Below the pieces are notes generated by a model. That model saw only the letters and a program-made list of their open reading frames with translations, was not told where the DNA came from and did not search any database. From positions 2,108,001 through 2,172,000 of the forward strand of contig NZ_AP028070.1 in NCBI RefSeq assembly GCF_030297175.1: DNA of 64,000 nucleotides, in the 5' to 3' direction. The translations under genes and the position numbers were made by a program. Below, one piece after another: positions 1 through 6,758 of this stretch (position 1 is its first letter; every line of letters begins with the position of its first letter). This stretch comes from Marinobacter sp. LA51 (GTDB lineage Bacteria > Pseudomonadota > Gammaproteobacteria > Pseudomonadales > Oleiphilaceae).

Positions 1-978
1 CGTCAATTCTGTTTGGATATCCTGAAAGACAGGATTTGAAACCGACTCGCCACCGGTGGGACCGGGATTCAGCTCCTGATTAGCCAGCTCTCGTGTTCTC
101 TGGCGGCGAAGTTCCTGCAGTTGTTCGCGCAAGATCACAATGTCCGGATAAGTGTCGTGGTATTTCAATCGCAGGTTGTCGAGCTGCTCTTCCATCGCGC
201 TGATCCGAGCCTGATACACATCCGGACTTCGGCCTTGCTGAATGGTCGGGTTTACCCGGGTAAGCTCAAACTCCAGGGATCTTCGCCTTGCTTGGAGTTC
301 AGATCTTTGTAGCTGCGCGAGCTCGAGCTGACTCCTCAGGTTATCCATCCGGGCATTGGCATCACCTTCGGTGCCATCGACGTTTTCAGACAGAAACTCC
401 TGAAGTCGTGCTTCGGCAGAAGCGAGTTGTTTTTCGTAGCTCCGAACTTGATTGTTGATGAATTCATAAGCATTTCTGCTTTCAGACCGCTTACGCTTAT
501 TGGTTTCCTCAATAAACAACTGTCCCATCCGTTGGGCTATCTGAAACGCTTTCATCGGGGAATTCGATTGAAAGCCAATAGCAAAGTAACTATCGCCTCT
601 GGGAACAACCGAAAGGTTGAGCTTTAAGTTCGCAACTCGCGCTTCTAGCTTTTCACGGCCCACATCGGCTGCGTCATTGCCAAAAATATCCTCATCCGTA
701 GCAACCTTTTCAATTACGCTCCGGCTCCACAACAACTCCTTGGCCGCAGACGCCGTGTCATTAATCTCGGTAGCAACTGCACTGCCCTCCATCAAGGGCC
801 GAATAATGTTCTGGTCATCGATAAAGATCACGGTTTCCGATCGATACTTATAAGGCCAAAGGAAGCCAGCGGCGAGAACACCAAAGCTCACCAACACAAA
901 CAAAAGCAGAGCCAGCCATTTTCTGGCCCTGACTTCCTGCAAGATCTCATTCGGTAACCGGGACAAAGGCACTGCCAT
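1..978 (-). CDS. Exopolysaccharide chain-length determinant (XrtA/PEP-CTERM-associated Wzz family), C-terminal part missing
   Basis: The 326 visible codons give an inner-membrane protein that would set polymer length in a Wzx/Wzy-type exopolysaccharide pathway. After a short basic N-terminus a hydrophobic segment at residues 17-40 (WLALLLFVLVSFGVLAAG) enters the membrane. A periplasmic region with a Wzz-like start and long Arg/Glu/Leu-rich coiled coil follows, reaching the NPVFQDIQTEL stretch typical of the GNVR region of this family. The frame is open to base 1, so the second membrane segment and C-terminus lie outside. The start is ATG at 978 with only a weak ribosome site. It is third in a minus-strand operon after the priming transferase and export lipoprotein, the order usual for PEP-CTERM-type exopolysaccharide loci. 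Family assignment is strong; the XrtA label is inferred from gene order and the upstream transferase. Confidence 0.85.
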   Translation of the reverse strand, partial: MAVPLSRLPNEILQEVRARKWLALLLFVLVSFGVLAAGFLWPYKYRSETVIFIDDQNIIRPLMEGSAVATEINDTASAAKELLWSRSVIEKVATDEDIFGNDAADVGREKLEARVANLKLNLSVVPRGDSYFAIGFQSNSPMKAFQIAQRMGQLFIEETNKRKRSESRNAYEFINNQVRSYEKQLASAEARLQEFLSENVDGTEGDANARMDNLRSQLELAQLQRSELQARRRSLEFELTRVNPTIQQGRSPDVYQARISAMEEQLDNLRLKYHDTYPDIVILREQLQELRRQRTRELANQELNPGPTGGESVSNPVFQDIQTELT

Positions 979-1029
979 GGCGCTTAACTCACAAAAAGGT
1001 TAATAAAGTTCCGTCTTTACACCTGCTGC

Positions 1030-1671
1030 TTAAAAATTCCGCTCTGGAACACTGAGAATGTCTCCGGGGCGAATCGCGTAATTGGTTTTAACATCTCCAT
1101 TGTTCAGGATATCTTCCAGGCGAACTGGAATAGCGATGATCTCGCCATTGATCGTCCGGTAGAGCATGGCGTTGTTCAGGGCGGCAAATGGAGTGGCCCC
1201 CCCTGCCCCCAGCACCACATCAAGTACTGTCATGCCCGCACGGTGTGGAACGGAAACCGGCTGTACAACCGCACCCGTGACTCTCACCCGGTCGGTAAAC
1301 TCATGGCTGCCCATGGAGGTGACCACGATGCTCACCTGTGGTTGGCGTATGTACTGGCCAAGAGTACTTTCAATATCGTCTGCCAGGGCCTGGGGAGTTC
1401 GGCCACTGGCCTGAACATCGCCAACCAGTGGAACTGAAATCTTCCCGTCTGGACGGACAGGGACCTCGATACTCAAATCCTCATTGCGCCAGACAGAGAC
1501 TCGAACGACATCGGTCACGCCGAGCAAATATTCGTCGACGCTGTTGGTCGTGCTGACACTGAGTGCCTGCTGGATTTTGTCCCTCGAGGAGGCGGAAGGC
1601 CCGGCACAGCCGGAAATCAGGGTAACAATCAACAACAGGGCGGGCCCTGGCAGGGTGTACATCCGTGACAT
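1030..1671 (-). CDS. Polysaccharide export outer-membrane lipoprotein (Wza/EpsE-like)
   Basis: This is a 213-residue outer-membrane export protein. The N-terminus is a lipoprotein signal with lipobox LISGC, giving a lipidated Cys near residue 22. A poly_export domain (residues about 45-120, YLLGVTDVVRVSVWRNEDLS) is followed by a SLBB-type region (residues about 130-210, VRVTGAVVQPVSVPHRAGMT). It is far shorter than E. coli Wza (about 379 residues), as is usual for export proteins of the PEP-CTERM exopolysaccharide class. The ATG at 1671 is preceded by AGAGGA at good spacing. It lies 62 bases after the sugar transferase and 51 bases before the chain-length gene, in one operon. Confidence 0.9.
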   Translation of the reverse strand: MSRMYTLPGPALLLIVTLISGCAGPSASSRDKIQQALSVSTTNSVDEYLLGVTDVVRVSVWRNEDLSIEVPVRPDGKISVPLVGDVQASGRTPQALADDIESTLGQYIRQPQVSIVVTSMGSHEFTDRVRVTGAVVQPVSVPHRAGMTVLDVVLGAGGATPFAALNNAMLYRTINGEIIAIPVRLEDILNNGDVKTNYAIRPGDILSVPERNF

Positions 1672-1733
1672 TGTGAATCCTCTCTACAAGTCCTTGCTTC
1701 ATTCCATGTTCCGGGAACAGCACAACCCCGAAA

Positions 1734-3146
1734 CTACCTTGATCCTTTTTTGAACAATACCACTTCGACTGTTTGAATTATAATCAACAAATCCAGTAAC
1801 AGGCTCTGATTCTTAATGTAGTAAAGGTCATAGCGCAGTTTCTCGCGCGTGTCTTCTTCATTATCAGCATAGGCGAAACAGAGCTGGGCCCAGCCAGTAA
1901 CGCCTGGTTTTACTCTATGTCTTTCACTGTAGAACGGAATTTTTTCTGACAGTTGCTTAACAAATACCGGTCTTTCAGGGCGTGGGCCAACAAAGGCCAT
2001 GGAGCCATTGAGTACGTTGAAAATCTGGGGCAATTCATCAATTCGGACCTTGCGGATGAATTCGCCCACTCGGGTAACGCGGCTATCGTTCTGTTTCGCC
2101 CACACCGCACCGTTCTTTTCCGCATCGGTGACCATAGATCGAAACTTGTGCACCCTGAACACCTGACCATTTAGCCCCACCCGTTCCTGACTGTAGAGCA
2201 CGGGAGATTTCAGACCATCCTCAAGCTTGATGGCAATTGCGGTAAGTAACATGAACGGTAGGCCCAGAATGAGCAGCGTCATTGCTGCCAGGACGTCCAG
2301 AGATCGTTTACCAATTCCGAATACCGAAGAGACTGTGAAACCGTCAGAGAACACAAGCCAACCGTGTGAAATCATCTCCAGGGCCACTTTCCGGGATTCC
2401 CGTTCATAGAAAGTCGCACCGTCAACAATTTTTACACCTTCCATTTTGCACTCCAGAAGGTCTTCCATTGGCAGACCTTTCCGGCGATCGTCGACGGCAA
2501 CCACGATTTCCCGGACAGGGTGTCTTTGGATGTATTGCTGAAGCGTTAAAGGCGGATGAATCAGGTACTCCTCAGGAACTTTGCGCTGCTCGCCCGGAAG
2601 GGGCACAAAACCAATAAGGGTGAAACCTTTCCGGTTAAAGGGTGTTTTCAAATCCTCAAGTAGCCGATTCGCGCGAGATCCGGAACCGAGCACCAGTACC
2701 TTGCGTTTAAACGCGTCTTTACCCGCAACAGCGAAGAATACGGAACGAACTATTCCTAACAGGAAAAAGCCGAACACTGATGCCGAGGTAAGAACGCCGC
2801 TGGAGCTCAGGTACCACAACCATTCTTGGGCGAGCAGGTAGGTGAACGCAGCGACCGGGACACCGACGATCAGGGCCAGAATGGTCCTGAGCATCATGCC
2901 AGACATCCCCTCTTCCAACCGGGCCTGATGAACACCGATGGCAATCATGACCAGAAGATTGACCAGCGCAAAAACAACGGCCGAGGGAATCAGAAAGACA
3001 AGATGGTCGAGGAAATAGTTGAGGTCGCCGAAGTAGCGAAAAAAGGTGGCCAGCAAAAAGCTAAAGACCAGCACCAATAAATCAATCAGGCCAAGTATGA
3101 CAAAGGGAAGGTGTATGTAATGCCTGAACAATCTGACGTGAGCCAC
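1734..3146 (-). CDS. Undecaprenyl-phosphate sugar phosphotransferase, PEP-CTERM/EpsB type
   Basis: This 470-residue priming enzyme would transfer a sugar-1-phosphate onto undecaprenyl phosphate to start an exopolysaccharide repeat unit. Four to five membrane segments lie in residues 10-125. A nucleotide-binding-like middle domain follows (VLVLGSGSRANRLLEDL near 150). The C-terminal catalytic bacterial sugar transferase domain contains KFRSMVTDAE, DELPQIFNVLNGSM and GPRPERP. The overall layout matches the PEP-CTERM-associated transferase family (TIGR03013) rather than short WcaJ forms. The start is GTG at 3146, chosen because AAGGAG sits five bases upstream. It is the first gene of the operon, behind a sigma-70-like promoter. 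The sugar specificity cannot be read from sequence. Confidence 0.9.
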   Translation of the reverse strand: MAHVRLFRHYIHLPFVILGLIDLLVLVFSFLLATFFRYFGDLNYFLDHLVFLIPSAVVFALVNLLVMIAIGVHQARLEEGMSGMMLRTILALIVGVPVAAFTYLLAQEWLWYLSSSGVLTSASVFGFFLLGIVRSVFFAVAGKDAFKRKVLVLGSGSRANRLLEDLKTPFNRKGFTLIGFVPLPGEQRKVPEEYLIHPPLTLQQYIQRHPVREIVVAVDDRRKGLPMEDLLECKMEGVKIVDGATFYERESRKVALEMISHGWLVFSDGFTVSSVFGIGKRSLDVLAAMTLLILGLPFMLLTAIAIKLEDGLKSPVLYSQERVGLNGQVFRVHKFRSMVTDAEKNGAVWAKQNDSRVTRVGEFIRKVRIDELPQIFNVLNGSMAFVGPRPERPVFVKQLSEKIPFYSERHRVKPGVTGWAQLCFAYADNEEDTREKLRYDLYYIKNQSLLLDLLIIIQTVEVVLFKKGSR

Positions 3147-3229
3147 GCCAACTCCTTGTGTTGTTCATCCGAGCCTGTTGCCGTGCATCCTTTGCAGCGG
3201 TTACTCCGGTATAGATTGAGTCTACTGTA

Positions 3230-3258
3230 ATTATTTGTAACTTCAACAAAATAGACAA
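3230..3258 (-). promoter_or_regulatory. Sigma-70-like promoter of the exopolysaccharide operon
   Basis: On the minus strand TTGTCT (3253-3258) and AATAAT (3230-3235) are separated by 17 bases. Transcription would begin near 3223, giving a leader of about 77 bases before the GTG at 3146. I find no sigma-54 match in this gap, so this operon appears to be driven differently from the PEP-CTERM gene at 5063. This is a motif prediction only. Confidence 0.45.
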
Positions 3259-3309
3259 TTTTTGAGAACCGCCGCAGCACAACGGCAGTTCCCCGAACCG
3301 AGACAATGC

Positions 3310-4794
3310 TCAAATCATCAATTGATCCATCAACACCTGAACTGGCGTCTCCTCAAGACTCTTCTGATCAGCGAAAAGGTCGACGATTCTTTGGCACCTC
3401 TGGCTTGGAAAACGAGTCGCAAGGTTGGTCCAGAATTTCTTTTCCAGCAGAGGTATGCTCTCTTCGCGACGCCGTCGATGACCAATTGGATACTCAACAA
3501 CCACTTGCTCGGTGCTGGTGCCGTCGTTAAAGAATACCTGTACGGCATTAGCGATCGACCGTTTATCCGCCTCAAGATACTCCGCCGTGTATCGGGGATC
3601 TTCGACAACCTCCATTTTTTCACGAAGCTCATCAATGATTGGATGCTCAGCGTGGAACCCGTCTTCATAATGCTCGGCCGTCAGTGACCCAAAAATCAGG
3701 GGAATCGCCGTCATATACTGCAGACAATGATCACGATCTGCCGGATTAGCCAAAGCTCCCTGCTTTGAAATGATTCGGATTGCCGACTCGTGCGTGGTGA
3801 TCACGACTTTATCTATATCTGAAATCCGGTCGCGAACTTCGGAATGCAAGGTGATCGCCGCCTCAGCCGCTGTTTGGGCATGGAATTCTGCTGGAAACGA
3901 CACTTTAAACAGTACGTTTTCCATCACATAGGAGCCGAAGGCCTGGGATAGTGAAAACTCCCTTTCATTCTGAGGCTTGAGTTTCAGGTCCTTGTTCGTG
4001 GCACTGAAAGAGACATCGTAAAATCCCCATTGTGGCGCCGTTAGCGCACCAGGGATCCCCATCTCTCCCCGCATCGCAATATCAGCCAAGCGGACTGCTC
4101 GAGAGGTAGCGTCACCCGCCGCCCAGGACTTTCGGGATCCCGCGTTGGGCGCATGGCGATAGGTGCGCAAGGCCTGCCCATCAACCCAAGCGTGAGAAAG
4201 CGCGGAGAGTATCTGCTCTCGGTTGGCGCCCATCAGCTTCGCAGTTACTGCAGTTGACGCAACTTTAACCAGTACCACGTGATCCAGACCAACACGATTG
4301 AAAGAGTTCTCCAGGGCCAGTACACCCTGAATTTCGTGCGCCATGATCATTGCCTCAAGTACTGTGCGAACCGTTAATGGCGCCTGGCCCGAGGCGACTC
4401 TCCGTTGGGACAGATAATCAGCCACCGCAAGTATCCCACCGAGATTGTCCGAGGGATGCCCCCATTCCGCGGCCAGCCAAGTGTCGTTGTAGTCCAGCCA
4501 GCGAATGGTACAGCCAATGTCCCAGGCCGCCTTGACTGGATCCAGGCGGAAAGAGGTCCCCGGCACTCTGGCTCCATGAGGTACGACAGTACCCTCAACA
4601 ATGGGGCCCAGGTGCTTCGTACATTCCGGGAAGCGTAATGCAAGCAAGCCACAGCCGAGCGTATCCATCAGGCAATAACGTGCTGTTCGCCAGGCTTCGT
4701 CATTTTTTACTTGGAAAGTGAGCACGTAGTCGGCGATGTTCTTCAGAACCTCATCGTAGTCCGGACGCAGATTCTGGTTCGTATTTTTGGCCAT
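3310..4794 (-). CDS. prpD: 2-methylcitrate dehydratase PrpD
   Basis: PrpD (494 residues, MmgE/PrpD family) dehydrates 2-methylcitrate to 2-methyl-cis-aconitate in the cytosolic methylcitrate cycle of propionate breakdown. The sequence keeps the family's early conserved region ([20 protein letters not shown], then [20 protein letters not shown]) and full length, close to E. coli PrpD (483). The ATG at 4794 has GAGGA eight bases upstream. It is separated from the rest of the prp operon by a plus-strand PEP-CTERM gene, so it either has its own promoter or is read through that antisense gene. AcnD plus PrpF normally substitute for PrpD, so the locus carries both routes; this is common in gammaproteobacteria and PrpD may be partly redundant. 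Confidence 0.95.
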   Translation of the reverse strand: MAKNTNQNLRPDYDEVLKNIADYVLTFQVKNDEAWRTARYCLMDTLGCGLLALRFPECTKHLGPIVEGTVVPHGARVPGTSFRLDPVKAAWDIGCTIRWLDYNDTWLAAEWGHPSDNLGGILAVADYLSQRRVASGQAPLTVRTVLEAMIMAHEIQGVLALENSFNRVGLDHVVLVKVASTAVTAKLMGANREQILSALSHAWVDGQALRTYRHAPNAGSRKSWAAGDATSRAVRLADIAMRGEMGIPGALTAPQWGFYDVSFSATNKDLKLKPQNEREFSLSQAFGSYVMENVLFKVSFPAEFHAQTAAEAAITLHSEVRDRISDIDKVVITTHESAIRIISKQGALANPADRDHCLQYMTAIPLIFGSLTAEHYEDGFHAEHPIIDELREKMEVVEDPRYTAEYLEADKRSIANAVQVFFNDGTSTEQVVVEYPIGHRRRREESIPLLEKKFWTNLATRFPSQRCQRIVDLFADQKSLEETPVQVLMDQLMI

Positions 4795-4883
4795 AATCAG
4801 GATCCTCAGTTTTCGTCGTAATCATTCGCTTAAAAAAGCCTAGCTCACTGAAGCGAAATCTGGCGACCTGCACCATGAATTCC

Positions 4884-4900
4884 CTGGCGCGCACCTTGCG
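4884..4900 (+). promoter_or_regulatory. Sigma-54 (RpoN) promoter P1 upstream of the PEP-CTERM gene
   Basis: TGGCGCG-CACC-TTGC matches the RpoN consensus TGGCACG-N4-TTGC with one difference and has the required ten bases between the GG (4886-4887) and GC (4898-4899) dinucleotides. Transcription would start near 4911, giving a leader of about 150 bases. The strand and position fit the PEP-CTERM gene at 5063. PEP-CTERM genes in other bacteria are known to be controlled by the PrsK/PrsR two-component system with RpoN, which supports the call. Confidence 0.65.
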
Positions 4901-4951
4901 TTCGCAGATGTCACCTTTTTTTACAGTCGGTATTACCCGTTTTTCTCAGGC

Positions 4952-4975
4952 AACCTGAACATGCATGTTTTGGTT
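4952..4975. promoter_or_regulatory. Imperfect 24-bp palindrome between two sigma-54 promoters
   Basis: AACCTGAACATG (4952-4963) and CATGTTTTGGTT (4964-4975) form an inverted repeat with ten of twelve arm positions complementary and a perfect 12-bp core AACATGCATGTT. It lies just upstream of promoter P2 and downstream of P1. A dimeric regulator binding here is plausible, but the position is closer to P2 than most enhancer-binding-protein sites. It could also act on the divergent prpD. Confidence 0.4.
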
Positions 4976-4989
4976 TAGTTAAGCCCTTT

Positions 4990-5006
4990 CTGGTATTCCG
5001 CTTGCG
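4990..5006 (+). promoter_or_regulatory. Sigma-54 (RpoN) promoter P2 upstream of the PEP-CTERM gene
   Basis: CTGGTATTCCGCTTGC keeps the invariant GG (4992-4993) and GC (5004-5005) with exactly ten bases between and an intact TTGC. The middle is more divergent than in P1. Transcription would start near 5017, so any start codon before that point is excluded and the ATG at 5063 or 5075 must be used. Confidence 0.55.
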
Positions 5007-5062
5007 TGATTTTTCAAAGGCGACGGTGGCTTGATTTCAGGCCTCGTATAGCCTTACTGGGG

Positions 5063-5509
5063 ATGAAAACCATCATGAAAGCCCATGTTCTTGCCCTTTT
5101 GTTTTGGAGTTCAGTATTTTTCAGTGGGTATTCAGCTGCCGCCCCCATCGGATTGAATGATGTGAGTGCAGACGCAAAGGTTGTGCTGTTGGCGGGTCAA
5201 GCCGATTGGAATAGAGCAATGGACATTAAGGACGGCGTGGTGCTTGGGGACGGCAGAATCAAACCAGTCTGGAGTAATTACAGGTCAGCGCGCCGTTCAA
5301 TCGACCAGAGAAAGTACGATGCCGACCTCCGCGGATTTTTTAACAACACCGAACTGGCCGGTGACTTATGGTCTAGAACGCGATCCACCAAATCTCTGCT
5401 ATCGGGAGTGTTGGGATCAGGGGTCTTAAAAGTGACAGAGCCCTCTTCTTTAGCCTTGATCGTGCTCTGTGTGATGGGATTTATCTCAAGAAAAGCTCTC
5501 AAGAAATAG
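5063..5509 (+). CDS. Small PEP-CTERM surface/secreted protein
   Basis: This protein of about 148 residues has an N-terminal signal peptide (ALLFWSSVFFSGYSAAA, cut around residue 28) and a C-terminal sorting tail: TEPSSLALIVLCVMGF followed by the basic cluster SRKALKK. This is the PEP-CTERM arrangement, with Thr in place of the first Pro. Such proteins are exported, held by the tail, and cut by an exosortase (XrtA). The mature part of about 95 residues is charged and matches nothing I recognise. ATG 5063 is the first start after the sigma-54 promoters; ATG 5075 has a slightly better placed GGGGA. The gene lies alone on the plus strand between prpF and prpD, near an exopolysaccharide operon of the class that normally includes XrtA. 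A role in extracellular matrix or floc formation is inference. Confidence 0.8.
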   Translation: MKTIMKAHVLALLFWSSVFFSGYSAAAPIGLNDVSADAKVVLLAGQADWNRAMDIKDGVVLGDGRIKPVWSNYRSARRSIDQRKYDADLRGFFNNTELAGDLWSRTRSTKSLLSGVLGSGVLKVTEPSSLALIVLCVMGFISRKALKK

Positions 5510-5579
5510 ATTAAGGCCGAGCTCCGAACTGTTTGAGTGGCGGTCGCCATAACAACCACCACCCAAACAACACCATTTG

Positions 5580-6758
5580 TCAGAACGACCCACCTGGCAC
5601 TCTCACCCAACCCTCCATCAGGATTCGGGCACTGCGGCTCATGATTGCTTTATTTGCCGTCCATTGACCATCCACCTGGCTGGCCTCTGCCCCCACCCGC
5701 AAGGTGCCCGAGGGGTGACCAAAGGTCACGTCAGTACGATCACCGCCGCCCGCGGCCAGGTTCACCAATGTGCCCCGCACGGCTGCAGCCGTTGCAATCG
5801 CTACAGCAGCGGTTCCCATCATGGCGTGGTGCAGTTTACCCATGGACAACGCACGGACCAGGACATCAATATCTCCAGCCTTGATCTGCTTGCCACTGGA
5901 AGACACGTAGTCCACCGGAGCGGCTACAAACGCCACTTTCGGGGTGTGCTGTCGGCTGGCTGCCTCGTCCACATGACCAATGAGGCCCATCCTGACCGCA
6001 CCGTGAGCCCGAATAGTCTCGAATATGGCCAGAGCCTTGGGGTCACCATTAATGGCGTCCTGCAATTCGGTACCGGTGTACCCAATGTCTTCGGCATTGA
6101 TGAAGATGGTGGGGATGCCGGCATTGATCATGGTGGCGCGCAGGATTCCGACACCCGGAACCTCCAGATCATCGGCCACGTTGCCCGTAGGGAACATGGC
6201 CCCGTCGCCATCGGCCGGGTCCATGAATTCAACCTGTACCTCGGCTGCGGGAAAGGTGACCCCATCCAGCTCAAAATCACCGGTTTCCTGCACTTCACCA
6301 TTGGTGATCGGAACCTGGGCAACAATGGTTTTCCGGATGTTCGCCTGCCAGATACGAACCGTGCAAAAGCCATTCTCGGGGATCCGGTCCTGGGACACGA
6401 AGCCGCCGTTGATGGCAAAGGCTCCGACGGCAGCAGTCAAGTTACCGCAGTTGCCACTCCAGTCTACAAACGGCTTGTCGATGGACACCTGCCCGAACAA
6501 GTAGTCGACATCGTGGTCCGGCTGGGTCGGCTCGGCCAGGATCACCGTTTTACTGGTGCTTGAGGTTGCGCCACCCATACCGTCGGTCTGCTTCTGATAC
6601 GGATCCGGGCTGCCGATAACCCGCAGCAGCAGCTTGTCCCTGGCTTCACCCGGGACCTGGGCTGCCTCAGGCAGGTCCTGAAGTCGGAAGAACACGCCCT
6701 TGCTGGTTCCGCCACGCATGTACGTGGCGGGGACTCTTACTTGCGCTGGATGGCTCAT
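5580..6758 (-). CDS. prpF: 2-methylaconitate cis-trans isomerase PrpF
   Basis: PrpF (392 residues, diaminopimelate-epimerase-like fold) isomerises 2-methylaconitate so that the AcnD product can enter the aconitase step of the methylcitrate cycle. The start YMRGGTSKGVFFRLQDLP and the later DWSGNCGNLTAAVGAFA stretch, with the conserved Cys-Gly-Asn, are characteristic. Length equals that of Shewanella PrpF. The start codon overlaps the acnD stop in an ATGA, so translation is coupled. Its stop faces the PEP-CTERM gene, 70 bases away on the opposite strand, with no clear terminator between. Confidence 0.95.
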   Translation of the reverse strand: MSHPAQVRVPATYMRGGTSKGVFFRLQDLPEAAQVPGEARDKLLLRVIGSPDPYQKQTDGMGGATSSTSKTVILAEPTQPDHDVDYLFGQVSIDKPFVDWSGNCGNLTAAVGAFAINGGFVSQDRIPENGFCTVRIWQANIRKTIVAQVPITNGEVQETGDFELDGVTFPAAEVQVEFMDPADGDGAMFPTGNVADDLEVPGVGILRATMINAGIPTIFINAEDIGYTGTELQDAINGDPKALAIFETIRAHGAVRMGLIGHVDEAASRQHTPKVAFVAAPVDYVSSSGKQIKAGDIDVLVRALSMGKLHHAMMGTAAVAIATAAAVRGTLVNLAAGGGDRTDVTFGHPSGTLRVGAEASQVDGQWTANKAIMSRSARILMEGWVRVPGGSF

